From NCBI GenBank assembly GCA_024638645.1, contig JAHEJX010000006.1, positions 1 through 64,000 on the forward strand: DNA of 64,000 nucleotides, written 5' to 3'. The position numbers and the translations under genes were made by a program. Positions 15,736 to 24,518 of the stretch are shown one piece after another. How positions within the stretch are numbered: position 1 is the first letter of the stretch; every line of letters starts with the position of its first letter. Below the pieces are notes generated by a model, which worked only from the letters and a program-made list of their open reading frames with translations, had not been told where the DNA came from and made no database searches. This stretch comes from Actinomycetes bacterium (GTDB taxonomy: Bacteria; Actinomycetota; Acidimicrobiia; Spongiisociales; UBA5794).

Positions 15736-17763
15736 ATGGATGTCCTGAAGCGTCTCAAGAACCTTTCTCGAAACGGGCGCCTCGCTCTTGTCGGAGCGGT
15801 GCTGCTCGTACTGTTGCTCGCTCCCGTCGCGGCCTTCGCCGTCGACGAGATGCGGTACAACGGCGAGGTGCCGCGCAACGTGAGCGCAGGAACGGTGGAG
15901 CTGGGAGGTCTTGGCCACGACGACGCCATTGCCGCACTCAGGTCCTACGAGAGCGAGCTGCGGCAATCCCCCATCAGCTATCAGGTTGGCGAGACGGTCT
16001 TTGAGATCCCCGCAGCCGACCTCGGCGTCGACATCGATGAGAACGCCATCTTGGAAATGGCAATGGAACAACGCAGAGGCGATGGATTTCTGTCGAGATT
16101 CGCTGATTGGTTTGGTTCATTCGACGATCAGATCGCCATCGAAGTGCCCGTTTCGTACGAGCCCGATCTTCTCGACGACCTCCTCGACGGTTGGGAACAG
16201 GTGGCGATCAACGACCCCGCATTTGAGGGCGGGCTGATCGTCTCCGATGGAAGGGTTCTCCCGCAGTACCCGCAGCCCGGAGAGGGAATCGACCGCCAGG
16301 CGGCCCAAGCAGCAACTCAGCGGGCCTTGCAGACCATTGAACGGCGACCCCTCACTCTGGCGACGCTCGACCTGACGCCAACTCTGACGGCAGATGACAT
16401 CGATGCCGCAGTGACCCGGGCGAGTCGGATCATCGACTCGCCCATCACCCTGCGAGCCAACGATCCAGAGATCGAGGTCGAGTTCACGACAGCGACCTTG
16501 GCCGAGGCCCTGATCGCCGAGGTGCGGGCGACGGAGCCCGCCCGTGTCGACCTGTCCTTTGGCCGGACACCGATTTCCCGAGTGCTCGAGCCGCTGCGAC
16601 AGGCAATCGAGCAGCCTCCTCGCGATGCCGAGTTCGTCATCGACGACGAGGACAACGTGACATTACGAGAGTCGCGACCCCAGACACTTTTGGATATCGA
16701 CCTCGTAGTCGCCCGCCTCTTCGAGGTGGCCGATCGGGGCGGCACAACCGGCACCTTGCCCTTCGCGTATGGCGAGGAGGCCGCCTTCACGACCGAAATG
16801 GCGGAGGCAATGGGTGAGATAAGCAAGGTCTCTCAGTTCACAACTGAACACTCCTGCTGCGAACCGCGGGTCACGAATATCCAGACGATGGCGACGGCAG
16901 TCGATGGCGTGATCGTCCAACCCGGCGAGCAGTTCGACCTGAATGGACATGTGGGAGAACGGACCCGCGACAAGGGGTACGTGCCTGCGCCGCAGATCTT
17001 CGAAGGTGAAATCGTCGATGCCGTGGGCGGTGGCGTGAGCCAGTTCGCTACGACGCTGTTCAATGCAATGTTTTTCGGCTGTTACGAAGACATCGAGCAC
17101 AAGGCACATAGCCGCTACTTCTCTCGATACCCGGAGGGACGGGAAGCCACCGTGTCCTGGGGTGGACCAGAACTGATCTTCAGGAATGACACCGACGCTT
17201 TCCTGATCATCAAGACCGCGTTCACCAGCCGGTCGATCACGGTCAAGATGTTCGGCAACACCAATGGACGCGAATGCACGGCAGGACTCGGCGACCGCTA
17301 CGCCTACACCAATCCGCCGGTCGAATTCGAAGGCAACCCCTCGATCCCGCCGGGCACCGAGGTTCAGGACAAGGCGGGCGGGCGCGGCTGGTCTATCGAC
17401 TTCTTCCGCTACGTGTCCTACGACGACGGCGGGGAAGAGACCCAGAGCTGGACGCACCGGTATCTGGCGACTCCAACAATTGTGCTCAAACATCCCTGCG
17501 ACCTAGAGGATGCTCCGAGCCCGTGCTTGATTGCAGTCCCCGACGTCGTTGGCATGAAGCCCGGTAAGGCCACGTCGACTCTCGAAACGTGGACCTTCGT
17601 GGTTGTCAAAGAGACGGTGCCGGTCACGGACGAGGGACTCGACGGCCGCGTCGTGTCCCAAAGCCCCAATTCAGGGCTTGGGCACGCTCGCGGCGCAACG
17701 GTGACAATCCAGATCGGTCAATTCGAGGAGGAGGGCGGAGACCCTGGAGCGGACCTGCTCTAG
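15736..17763 (+). CDS. VanW-family wall protein with C-terminal PASTA domain
   Basis: About 675 residues from the ATG at 15736. A single N-terminal membrane anchor (about 15-35) is followed by two putative peptidoglycan-binding domains (PG_binding_4 type; each begins with a GVDID- or TLDLT-like segment). The VanW domain is at about 370-520 (QFDLNGHVGERT, GGGVSQFATTLFNA). A PASTA domain closes it (VPDVVGMKPGKA ... VVSQSPNSG). It should sit outside the membrane and bind wall precursors. VanW's activity is unknown. Its TAG is shared as CTAG with the stop of the next gene on the opposite strand. Confidence 0.88.
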   Translation: MDVLKRLKNLSRNGRLALVGAVLLVLLLAPVAAFAVDEMRYNGEVPRNVSAGTVELGGLGHDDAIAALRSYESELRQSPISYQVGETVFEIPAADLGVDIDENAILEMAMEQRRGDGFLSRFADWFGSFDDQIAIEVPVSYEPDLLDDLLDGWEQVAINDPAFEGGLIVSDGRVLPQYPQPGEGIDRQAAQAATQRALQTIERRPLTLATLDLTPTLTADDIDAAVTRASRIIDSPITLRANDPEIEVEFTTATLAEALIAEVRATEPARVDLSFGRTPISRVLEPLRQAIEQPPRDAEFVIDDEDNVTLRESRPQTLLDIDLVVARLFEVADRGGTTGTLPFAYGEEAAFTTEMAEAMGEISKVSQFTTEHSCCEPRVTNIQTMATAVDGVIVQPGEQFDLNGHVGERTRDKGYVPAPQIFEGEIVDAVGGGVSQFATTLFNAMFFGCYEDIEHKAHSRYFSRYPEGREATVSWGGPELIFRNDTDAFLIIKTAFTSRSITVKMFGNTNGRECTAGLGDRYAYTNPPVEFEGNPSIPPGTEVQDKAGGRGWSIDFFRYVSYDDGGEETQSWTHRYLATPTIVLKHPCDLEDAPSPCLIAVPDVVGMKPGKATSTLETWTFVVVKETVPVTDEGLDGRVVSQSPNSGLGHARGATVTIQIGQFEEEGGDPGADLL

Positions 17764-18068
17764 GTGGCCGAATTGTCGTCGGCGTAGAACAGGAAGAAGC
17801 TCGAGATAACGCCGGCCGCGGTAGCCACTACATCTTCGTCCCAGCCATGTGGCCTGCGCACAACCACCTGATTCGAAGCAACGAACACGTGGTCGATGCC
17901 CGGAACCTCTCGAAATAGCCGATCCGCGAGCAGGGCCGGGAAGTCGGTCGAGGTGATTTCTTCGCCAGAGGTGTACGAGACGCCGTCTTGCCCCGTGATA
18001 CCGCGGTCGGTATCAAACATTGCGATGTCATCGACGACTGTCGACCCGACCTGAATCTTCTGTCCCAC
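17760..18068 (-). CDS. Unknown acidic 102-aa protein
   Basis: GTG start at 18068 with a good ribosome binding site (GGGAGGG) about 4 nt upstream. The product is acidic with alternating beta-strand-like hydrophobic stretches and one hydrophobic segment near the C-terminus (VATAAGVISSFFLFY), too short to be confident of a membrane span. No family recognised. It lies 62 nt downstream of pyruvate kinase... on the opposite side of the pyk start-stop axis: pyk ends at 18131 after it on the same strand is upstream, so cotranscription with pyk is plausible. Confidence 0.6.
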   Translation of the reverse strand: MGQKIQVGSTVVDDIAMFDTDRGITGQDGVSYTSGEEITSTDFPALLADRLFREVPGIDHVFVASNQVVVRRPHGWDEDVVATAAGVISSFFLFYADDNSAT

Positions 18069-18130
18069 GTGCCCTCCCGGTACGTGCTGTCTGCGGCGCT
18101 GACTCTAGACCGTGCCGCAGGCCCTGCGAC

Positions 18131-19567
18131 TCACTCACCGACGGATGGGATGCCGGATATCTGTGAACCAATGAGATGCAGCTTCATGAGGTTGGTGGAC
18201 GCCGACCGGTTGGGCGGAATTCCAGCTGCCATGACGACACTGTCGCCGGGCTTCACGATGCCGAGGTCAACCAGGCTGCGCTCCGCGTATGAGATCATCT
18301 CGTCGGTCGATTCGACGCGTCCGAACTGGAGCGGTGTCACACCGGAGTAGAGCGCCATCCGGCGATACGTTTCCTCGATCGGCGTATAAGCGAAGATATC
18401 GGCGTGCGGCCGATACTTTGAAATCAGGCGGGGTGTCGATCCAGACTCCGTGAAAGCGACGATCGCGGCAAGATCGAGGTTGTCTGCCGCATCCACACAA
18501 GCCTGGGCCGTTGCCGAGGCGAAACGCGCCGCCGACTCGAGGAAGTGGATGTCCTCGCCGCGGCTGTAACTGGGGCTTGCTTCCGCTTCCACGCAGATTC
18601 TGGCCATGGCGGTGACCGCCCGCACGGGGTATTTACCGATGGCGGTTTCAGCAGAGAGCATCACTGCGTCCGAACCGTCGAGCACGGCGCTCGACACGTC
18701 CGTCACCTCGGCGCGCGTTGGACGCGGTGAAGATGTCATCGACTCGAGCATCTCCGTGGCGGTGATGGTCAGCCGAGCTTTGGAATTGGCGTATGAGATG
18801 ATCTGCTTCTGAGCACGCGGCACACTTTCGAAGGACAACTCGACGCCTAGGTCGCCCCTCGCCACCATCACGCCGGCGCTATCTTCGACGATCTCGCCGA
18901 GATTCCCGTAGCCGACAATCGATTCGATCTTCGAGATGACAGGGACCCCGTCGGCGAGACGCTTCACCTCGCGAACCCCAGCTCCCGAGGTGACGAATGA
19001 GGCAGCGACGTAGTCAACGCCCAGCTCCTTGCCGAACTCGAGATCCTCCCGGTCCTTATCCGTGACGGTTGGGACGTCTACCTGAATGCCGGGGAAAACA
19101 ACACCCTTGTGGTCGCGCAGCACGCCCCCTTCGGTGACGCGACATTTGACAATCCCGCCGTCGACGAACATCACGTCCATGACGATCATGCCGTCTGCCA
19201 TCAACACCGTGGAGCCGTCGGTCAGCGCCGCTGCCTCCAGGTTCTCGACATAGACCTCGCGGGAAGTGCCTTCTGCCTCGCCAGGCACCAGCACGACCTC
19301 CGTGCCGGTCTCGAGAACGGTTGATCCACCGGGGAAGGACCCAACTCGGATGCGGGGTCCTTGGATGTCTTGCAGAACGGCCACAGGAACTCCGAGACGC
19401 TCTGACGCCTCTCGGACCCAGCCGTGGTATCGCCGGTGCGTGTCGTGGTTCCCGTGAGAGAAATTGAGCCGCGCGACGTTCATGCCGGCCTCTATCAGCT
19501 CCGTGATGTCCTCGAGCGAAGCGACGGCCGGTCCCAGAGTCGCGATGATCTTGGTCTTACGGGACAT
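18131..19567 (-). CDS. pyk: Pyruvate kinase
   Basis: 478 residues, the usual bacterial length. It catalyses phosphoenolpyruvate + ADP to pyruvate + ATP, the last step of glycolysis. Visible: KIIATLGPA at the N-terminus, NFSHG, QDIQGPRIR, the catalytic Lys/metal motif ISKIES, MVARGDLGVEL, and TATEMLESM where most enzymes have TATQMLESM. The C-terminal allosteric domain is present (AFTESGSTPRLISKYRP). The 102-aa gene lies 62 nt downstream. Divergent from cofC with 69 nt between starts. Confidence 0.96.
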   Translation of the reverse strand: MSRKTKIIATLGPAVASLEDITELIEAGMNVARLNFSHGNHDTHRRYHGWVREASERLGVPVAVLQDIQGPRIRVGSFPGGSTVLETGTEVVLVPGEAEGTSREVYVENLEAAALTDGSTVLMADGMIVMDVMFVDGGIVKCRVTEGGVLRDHKGVVFPGIQVDVPTVTDKDREDLEFGKELGVDYVAASFVTSGAGVREVKRLADGVPVISKIESIVGYGNLGEIVEDSAGVMVARGDLGVELSFESVPRAQKQIISYANSKARLTITATEMLESMTSSPRPTRAEVTDVSSAVLDGSDAVMLSAETAIGKYPVRAVTAMARICVEAEASPSYSRGEDIHFLESAARFASATAQACVDAADNLDLAAIVAFTESGSTPRLISKYRPHADIFAYTPIEETYRRMALYSGVTPLQFGRVESTDEMISYAERSLVDLGIVKPGDSVVMAAGIPPNRSASTNLMKLHLIGSQISGIPSVGE

Positions 19568-19636
19568 TCCAACGACGTTACCAGTGCCACCAACGGCGCC
19601 TGTCCCTATCTAGAAATGCCGGAGTAGGTTGACGGC

Positions 19637-20242
19637 GTGCCAAATGACCTCCCGCTCGTTGGGATTCCCATCAAACCGTTCGGAGTAGCCAAACAAAGGC
19701 TCGACTCCCGGTTGACCGCCGCGCAACGATCAGCGCTCGGCAAAGCTGTCGCCGGGCACACCACAGAGGTTGCTCTCGCCGCAGATTGCCGGGTAGTGGT
19801 CGTGACGAGTGATCCTGGCGTCCGCAAGTGGGCAAACAGAGTCGGAGCAGAGGCGATTGCGGAAGGGCCCCCCGGCACCGGCCTGAACGGAGCTGCCAGT
19901 GCGCTGCGCGATGCGGCCTTGGGCACGTCGCGACCCTGGTTGGTCTTACACGCGGACCTTCCTTCGATCACGTCGACCGACATGACGGCGCTGCTCCTGG
20001 CCCTGTCCGCGGGTGCCGTCATTTCCCCAAGCTACGACGGAGGCACCGCGGCGTTCGGAGCCCATCGCCGCGCAGACTTCGCTTACGGGCCCGGCTCGTT
20101 TCACCGGCACCTGCGGCGACTTCCGGGTGCCAGAGTTGTCACGCGGCCCGGACTGGCCTTCGATCTAGACACCGTGGCCGATCTCGACGAAGCGGCGAAA
20201 GCCAACGCTTGGATTCGCGCTGCCCTAGATTCGCCGACGTGA
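19637..20242 (+). CDS. cofC: 2-phospho-L-lactate/PEP guanylyltransferase (F420 biosynthesis)
   Basis: 201 residues from a GTG start. It matches CofC/FbiD: N-terminal GIPIKPFGVAKQRL nucleotide-binding loop, HADLPSITSTDM and the acidic C-terminal FDLDTVADLDE metal site. It transfers GMP to phospholactate or PEP, feeding assembly of coenzyme F420. In actinobacteria PEP is the known substrate. Its stop overlaps the next gene's start as GTGA, coupling it to a PIG-L deacetylase, not an F420 gene. Divergent from pyk, which consumes PEP. Confidence 0.87.
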   Translation: MPNDLPLVGIPIKPFGVAKQRLDSRLTAAQRSALGKAVAGHTTEVALAADCRVVVVTSDPGVRKWANRVGAEAIAEGPPGTGLNGAASALRDAALGTSRPWLVLHADLPSITSTDMTALLLALSAGAVISPSYDGGTAAFGAHRRADFAYGPGSFHRHLRRLPGARVVTRPGLAFDLDTVADLDEAAKANAWIRAALDSPT

Positions 20243-20985
20243 CGAACATCTATTCAGAGATGCGAGACGCGCCCGAGCCTCTCGAGCCACCACAACGAGC
20301 ACTCGCAATAGGAGCTCATCCGGACGACATCGAGTTTGGTTGCGGCGGGACTCTGGCGCGATGGGCTGCGGCAGGCTGTCAGGTCACGATGCTCGTCGTT
20401 ACCGACGGGAGCAAGGGTACGTGGGACCCGACCGCCGACCCCGGCGAGCTTGCCGCCCGCCGATCCGAAGAGCAGGACCGAGCCGCCTCTGCCCTTGGGG
20501 CCGCAGCCGTCGTCAATCTCGGGTACGTGGACGGTGAGCTGGAGTACTCAATGGAGCTGCGGCGTCGCATCTGCGAACAGATCCGCATGGCACGGCCAGA
20601 CGTTCTGCTCAGCCACGACCCGTGGAAGCGTTATCAGATCCATCCCGACCACAGGGCAACTGGGTTTGGAGTGGTCGACGGCATGGTCGCCGCTCGCGAC
20701 CCTTTGTTCTTCCCGGAAGTGGCGGTTGCTCCGCACCGGCCGGGAGCGATGCTGCTGTGGTCCGCCGACGAGCCGGACCATTGGGAGCCGATCCAAGAGA
20801 CGTTCGACAACAAGCTCGCCGCGTTGCTGTGTCACTCCAGCCAGGGCGAAACCACCATGGGAGACGCCCAAGCGAGCGGCGAGGCGCTGGCGGCGTTTAC
20901 TGAACGGATCCGTTTGTGGGCCGCCGAGAATGGCGCCGGCACCGAATTCGATCTCGCCGAAGCCTTCAAGCGGCTCACTCCGTAG
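20239..20985 (+). CDS. PIG-L/LmbE-family N-acyl deacetylase
   Basis: About 248 residues from the GTG at 20239 (ATG at 20260 is an alternative). Zinc motifs: GAHPDDIEFGCGGT and HPDHRATG, with TDGSKGTWDP between. The family removes acyl groups from GlcNAc-type sugars in mycothiol, bacillithiol, antibiotics and other glycoconjugates. The motif is of generic LmbE type and lacks the Mca signature seen at 13955. MshB is possible but not supported by the motif. Coupled to cofC by a 4-nt overlap; the SDR gene follows 40 nt later. Confidence 0.82.
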   Translation: MTNIYSEMRDAPEPLEPPQRALAIGAHPDDIEFGCGGTLARWAAAGCQVTMLVVTDGSKGTWDPTADPGELAARRSEEQDRAASALGAAAVVNLGYVDGELEYSMELRRRICEQIRMARPDVLLSHDPWKRYQIHPDHRATGFGVVDGMVAARDPLFFPEVAVAPHRPGAMLLWSADEPDHWEPIQETFDNKLAALLCHSSQGETTMGDAQASGEALAAFTERIRLWAAENGAGTEFDLAEAFKRLTP

Positions 20986-21025
20986 TTACGAGGCGAGCAT
21001 CTACGGCTCCGCTAACGTGCCGGGA

Positions 21026-21733
21026 ATGGACCAGCCAATCGCAGTAGTGACAGGCGGCACCGGCGCCCTTGGCCGAGCCCTGGTTCCGCTTCTCGTACGC
21101 CGCAACTTCAAGATCGCGATCACCTATATCGTGCCGGAAGAGGCCACCGACCTCGAAGAGAAGCTGGATCTCAACGAAGATCACATGTTGTTGCGCCGCG
21201 TCGACACCACCGACCCGGAAGCGGTCAACATGTTCATGAAGGAAACCGTCGAGGCCTTCGGTGGCCTCAATGTGCTGTGCAGCCTCGTTGGCGGTTGGGC
21301 GGGCGGCCGCGATGTAGCTGAGACGGACAACGTCCGGTTCGACCGGATGATCGACCTCAACCTGCGCTCCACGTTCTACACGCTGCGTGCCGCTATCCCC
21401 CACATGCGCGAGGCCGACTGGGGCCGGATCGTTGCCGTCGGGTCGAAGGCCGCATACGACGCTCCGGCCGGCCAGGCCACCTTCAACATGGCCAAAGCCG
21501 GCGTTTCGGCACTCATCCGCAGCGTCGCCCGCGAACTCGAAGACTCCAACGTCACGGCCAACGTCATTCTGCCGACGGTGATCGACACCGAAGCAACGAG
21601 GGCGGCCCTCCCCTACGCCGACTACGTCGACTGGCCTACCCCCGATGAAATTGCGGCCGTGATCGATTTCCTGGCGAGTCCCGCAAGTCGCGTGATCACG
21701 GGAGCCGCAATTCCCGTCCACGGTGGGGATTGA
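21026..21733 (+). CDS. Short-chain dehydrogenase/reductase lacking the catalytic Tyr
   Basis: 235 residues from the ATG at 21026. The cofactor motif TGGTGALG is at 9-16, SDR helix motif LNLRS near 111, Ser140 in VAVGSKAAY, and Lys157 in NMAKAG. The residue in the Tyr position of S-x12-Y-x3-K is Phe153, so the usual proton donor is absent. The C-terminal ITGAAIPVHGGD is normal. It may use another acid, bind without catalysis, or be inactive. Possible third gene of a cofC operon; followed by the heptamer array and a strong terminator. Confidence 0.85.
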   Translation: MDQPIAVVTGGTGALGRALVPLLVRRNFKIAITYIVPEEATDLEEKLDLNEDHMLLRRVDTTDPEAVNMFMKETVEAFGGLNVLCSLVGGWAGGRDVAETDNVRFDRMIDLNLRSTFYTLRAAIPHMREADWGRIVAVGSKAAYDAPAGQATFNMAKAGVSALIRSVARELEDSNVTANVILPTVIDTEATRAALPYADYVDWPTPDEIAAVIDFLASPASRVITGAAIPVHGGD

Positions 21734-21739
21734 TGGACA

Positions 21740-21808
21740 GGTATTAGGTATTAGGTATTAGGTATTAGGTATTAGGTATTAGGTATTAGGTATTAGGTAT
21801 TAGGTATT
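21740..21808. repeat. Perfect heptamer tandem array (GGTATTA)
   Basis: Nine perfect copies of the 7-nt unit GGTATTA (21740-21802) plus a partial tenth (GGTATT), 69 bp in all, with no mismatch. It starts 7 nt after the SDR stop and is followed at once by the terminator. Because 7 is not a multiple of 3, the TAG formed at the unit junction falls in all three forward frames. It is the longest of six heptamer patches here. Confidence 0.97.
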
Positions 21809-21815
21809 GGATACG

Positions 21816-21866
21816 GGCGTATATGAGGAAACCCCGCCGTTACGGCGGGGTTTCCTCATATACGCC
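21816..21866. terminator. Very long perfect bidirectional terminator
   Basis: A perfect 24-bp stem (21816-21839 with 21843-21866) around a TTA loop. The arms contain GAGGAAACCCCGCCG and its complement. Lies between the plus-strand SDR and the 3' ends of two minus-strand tRNA genes. The A-run in one arm and T-run in the other suit termination on both strands. Confidence 0.9.
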
Positions 21867-21870
21867 TTCG

Positions 21871-21943
21871 TAGCCCCGACCGGATTCGAACCGGCGTTAC
21901 CGCCTTGAGAGGGCGGCGTCCTAGGCCCCTAGACGACGGGGCC
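21871..21943 (-). tRNA. tRNA-Glu (CTC)
   Basis: A 73-nt cloverleaf. The anticodon arm CCGCC-CTCTCAA-GGCGG gives anticodon CTC; the T-arm GCCGG-TTCGAAT-CCGGT, U8, A14 and discriminator A are in place. CCA is not encoded. It is 5 nt from the terminator, with tRNA-Gln 28 nt upstream, likely one transcript. Confidence 0.96.
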
Positions 21944-21971
21944 GCAATCTGCGACCAATGCCGCAAAGGCG

Positions 21972-22043
21972 CTCGGGGGGGAGGACTCGAACCCCCAACG
22001 ACAGGACCAGAACCTGCTGTGTTACCAATTACACCACCCCCGA
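21972..22043 (-). tRNA. tRNA-Gln (CTG)
   Basis: A 72-nt cloverleaf. Acceptor TCGGGGG pairs with CCCCCGA; anticodon loop TTCTGGT gives anticodon CTG; T-loop TTCGAGT; discriminator G. CCA is not encoded. In organisms without GlnRS this tRNA is first charged with Glu by GltX and amidated by GatCAB; both genes are in this window. Confidence 0.95.
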
Positions 22044-22200
22044 ATGGGTTGTGCGAGCCGAGAGGATAGCGGAAACCCCAAGTGCCATAGTGAGCGGAGC
22101 CCGAATACCGGCACCCTTCCTGATTTCGCCCAGATTCACCCATTTCCCACAACGTGGCGTGTTCGAACTACACGAATCACCACAATCCGCAGCCGAATGA

Positions 22201-22233
22201 CAAAATCGACTTACACGCGTTTGTGTGTGTAAG
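22201..22233 (-). terminator. Probable terminator after gltX
   Basis: Read on the minus strand: CTTACAC, a 10-nt loop, GTGTAAG (22210-22233), then TCGATTTTG (22209-22201). It lies about 70 nt past the gltX stop and before tRNA-Gln. The rest of the 262-nt gltX to tRNA gap (22044-22305) holds the heptamer patch and otherwise nothing recognisable; the tRNA promoter must lie within it. Confidence 0.55.
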
Positions 22234-22268
22234 AAGGTGTCTGGGTATCTCGTATCGTTCGCGGTACC

Positions 22269-22317
22269 GGATACCGGATACCGGCTACTGGCTACTGGCT
22301 ACTGGCTACTGGCTACC
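22269..22317. repeat. Mixed heptamer array running into the gltX 3' end
   Basis: Seven consecutive heptads: GGATACC twice, GGCTACT four times, GGCTACC once. The last two lie inside gltX and encode its C-terminal VGSQ and TAG stop. Upstream bases GTATCTCGTATCGTT (22242 on) look like degenerate further units. Confidence 0.93.
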
Positions 22318-23757
22318 GACTCTCGCAATCGCACTCTCGAGCCGGGAAACAGCCTCGTCGCGGCCGAGCACTTCGATGCTCTCGAACAGAGGCGGGCTCA
22401 CTGTGGAGCCAGAAATGGCGACCCGGATCGGTTGTAGCCCTTTGCGGGCCGACAATTCGGTCTCGGTCAACATGTTGCGCAAGGCGTTTTCGATGCTTTC
22501 CGTTGTCCACTCCTCGAGGGTGGCTACTGCGGAGAGCGCCGCCGGCAACACGATGGCCGCCTCGTCCTTGGTCATGACCTTTTCCCACGATGTCTCGTCG
22601 TAGACGACATCGCCGAAGATGAACGACACTTGGTCGGCCACCTCCGCGAGCCGCTTGGCGCGCTCCTGAACCTGAGGAGCGATCGCGGCGAGCTGAGCCG
22701 CCTCTCGCCCATCGAGCTGCCGGCCCAAATGCGACTCGACGAGAGGAGTCACCCTGGCAACGAAGTCGGTGACGGTGAGCTTCCGGATGTAGACGCCGTT
22801 CATCCACTCCAGCTTGTCGTTGTCGAAGATCGTTGGATTCTTCGTCACCTCGTCGAGATCGAAGCGGTCGATCATGTCGGCGAGCGAGACGATCGTTTCG
22901 TCATCGCCCGGCGACCATCCGAGGAGGGCCAGGTAATTCACCATCGCCTCAGGCAAGATCCCCGCTTGTCGGTATGCACTCAGTGCCGTGTGGCCATGGC
23001 GCTTGGACAGCTTCTTACCGTCGGGCCCCATCAGAAGCGCCAGATGCCCGTAGGTCGGTGGGATCGCCCCCATGGCCTTGGTGAGGACGATGTGTTTTGG
23101 AGTAGAAGACAAGATGTCCTCGCCGCGCACTACGTGAGTTATCTCGAAATCGACGTCGTCGACGGTGCTGGCCAGGTGGTATGTGGGAGATCCATCTGAG
23201 CGCAGTATCACGAAGTCGTCGACCTGGGCATGGTCAAACGTCACCTCGTCGCGCACAACGTCGTGGAAGGTCGTGGCGCCGGGCCGAGGCACCGCCATGC
23301 GGATCGGAGCCGACTCACCGGCCGCAATGCGATCGGCAGCTTCTTCGGGAGCAAGCTTGAAGCGGCCGTCGTACGCCGGCGTCTTCCCCGCAGCCTGGGC
23401 CTCCTTACGAAACTCATCGAGTTGCTCAGAGGACGCGAAGCTGTAGTAGGCCAGGCCGCGTTCGAGGAGATCCATGGCGACGTCGCGGTATCGGTCGTAA
23501 CGCAAGCTCTGCTGATAGGGCGCGTGAGGCCCGCCGATCTCAATGCCCTCGTCCCAATCCAGTCCCAGCCATCGCAGCGATTCAATGATGTCGGTGTGAT
23601 ATTCGAGTGCGTTGCGCTCCGAATCGGTGTCGTCAGACCTCAGTATGAATTGGCCGTTGCGTCCTCTTGCGAAGAGCCAGTTGTAAAGCGCGGCACGTGC
23701 CGTTCCGACGTGCAGATAGCCGGTCGGCGATGGAGCGATGCGGACTCGGACGCTCAA
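22306..23757 (-). CDS. gltX: Glutamyl-tRNA synthetase
   Basis: 483 residues from a TTG start that overlaps the upstream stop as TTGA. Class I synthetase: PSPTGYLHVGTARAAL carries the HIGH-like motif and KKLSKRHG the KMSKS-like motif. It charges tRNA-Glu and, if non-discriminating, tRNA-Gln as substrate for GatCAB. The last four residues and stop come from a heptamer repeat. End of an apparent ilvE-unknown-FAH-gltX run on the minus strand. tRNA-Gln and tRNA-Glu lie directly downstream. Confidence 0.96.
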   Translation of the reverse strand: MSVRVRIAPSPTGYLHVGTARAALYNWLFARGRNGQFILRSDDTDSERNALEYHTDIIESLRWLGLDWDEGIEIGGPHAPYQQSLRYDRYRDVAMDLLERGLAYYSFASSEQLDEFRKEAQAAGKTPAYDGRFKLAPEEAADRIAAGESAPIRMAVPRPGATTFHDVVRDEVTFDHAQVDDFVILRSDGSPTYHLASTVDDVDFEITHVVRGEDILSSTPKHIVLTKAMGAIPPTYGHLALLMGPDGKKLSKRHGHTALSAYRQAGILPEAMVNYLALLGWSPGDDETIVSLADMIDRFDLDEVTKNPTIFDNDKLEWMNGVYIRKLTVTDFVARVTPLVESHLGRQLDGREAAQLAAIAPQVQERAKRLAEVADQVSFIFGDVVYDETSWEKVMTKDEAAIVLPAALSAVATLEEWTTESIENALRNMLTETELSARKGLQPIRVAISGSTVSPPLFESIEVLGRDEAVSRLESAIARVGSQ

Positions 23758-24518
23758 CGGTCCAACACAGGATTCAAGAGCAGGCCGATGCCTTCGATCT
23801 CGACCTCCACTCTGTCCCCTGCCTCGATCGGGCCCACTCCCGATGGCGTGCCCGTGAGGATCACGTCACCCGGCAGCAGCGTCATGACCCGAGACACATA
23901 GGAGATCAGTTCGCCCACGCCGAACACGAGGTCGGCGGTCGTGGCGGCTTGACGGACTTCGCCGTTCACCCGACAGGTGATTGCGAGCGACTCTTGCGGA
24001 TCGAGCTCGGTGTCGATAACCGGGCCAAGTGGACAGAAGGTGTCGAATCCCTTGGAGCGGGTCCATTGGCCGTCCAGGTTCTGCAGGTCCCGCGCAGTGA
24101 CGTCATTGGCCGCCGTGTAGCCCATGATGTAGGGGCCCACGTCCTCGATGGCAACGTCTTTGGTTACCTTGCCCATGACTATGGCGAGCTCGGCCTCGTG
24201 GTGCACCTCATCCGAGTCCGCGGGCAGCCGAATCGGCTGCAACGGCCCGATAACGCTGGTGGGAGGCTTGAGAAACATGAGCGGCCGTTCCGGCACGTCT
24301 GCGCCCATCTCAGCGGCATGGTCGACATAGTTCTTGCCGATGGCGACGATTTTGGTGGGAATGACGGGCGCCAAGAGGCGGGCCTCCTGCCAGCCGACGA
24401 CGGTCTCCGTAGGCTCCCACGCCACAAAGGGTGACCCGCGGTGAAGCCGTATTCCTTCAGGCTCCACGGCGCCGTATGCGATGTCCGCGACCTCCGAGTC
24501 AACCCGAACGATCTTCAC
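23754..24518 (-). CDS. Fumarylacetoacetate hydrolase (FAH) family protein
   Basis: About 254 residues from the GTG at 24518, fixed by a GTGA overlap with the upstream stop. The core FAH motifs are present: IAIGKNYVDHAAEMG, FLKPPTSV, the metal ligands EVHHEAELAIV, GYTAANDVTARD and GDVILTGTPSGVGP. The family includes hydrolases of 2-oxo-acids, acylpyruvases and oxaloacetate decarboxylases; substrate cannot be told. Coupled to gltX by a TTGA overlap, so it is translated just before it. Confidence 0.9.
   Translation of the reverse strand: MKIVRVDSEVADIAYGAVEPEGIRLHRGSPFVAWEPTETVVGWQEARLLAPVIPTKIVAIGKNYVDHAAEMGADVPERPLMFLKPPTSVIGPLQPIRLPADSDEVHHEAELAIVMGKVTKDVAIEDVGPYIMGYTAANDVTARDLQNLDGQWTRSKGFDTFCPLGPVIDTELDPQESLAITCRVNGEVRQAATTADLVFGVGELISYVSRVMTLLPGDVILTGTPSGVGPIEAGDRVEVEIEGIGLLLNPVLDR

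Noticed and set aside
20336-21025. N-terminal extension of the SDR
   Set aside because: It is an out-of-frame reading of the PIG-L gene. The SDR fold starts at the ATG at 21026.
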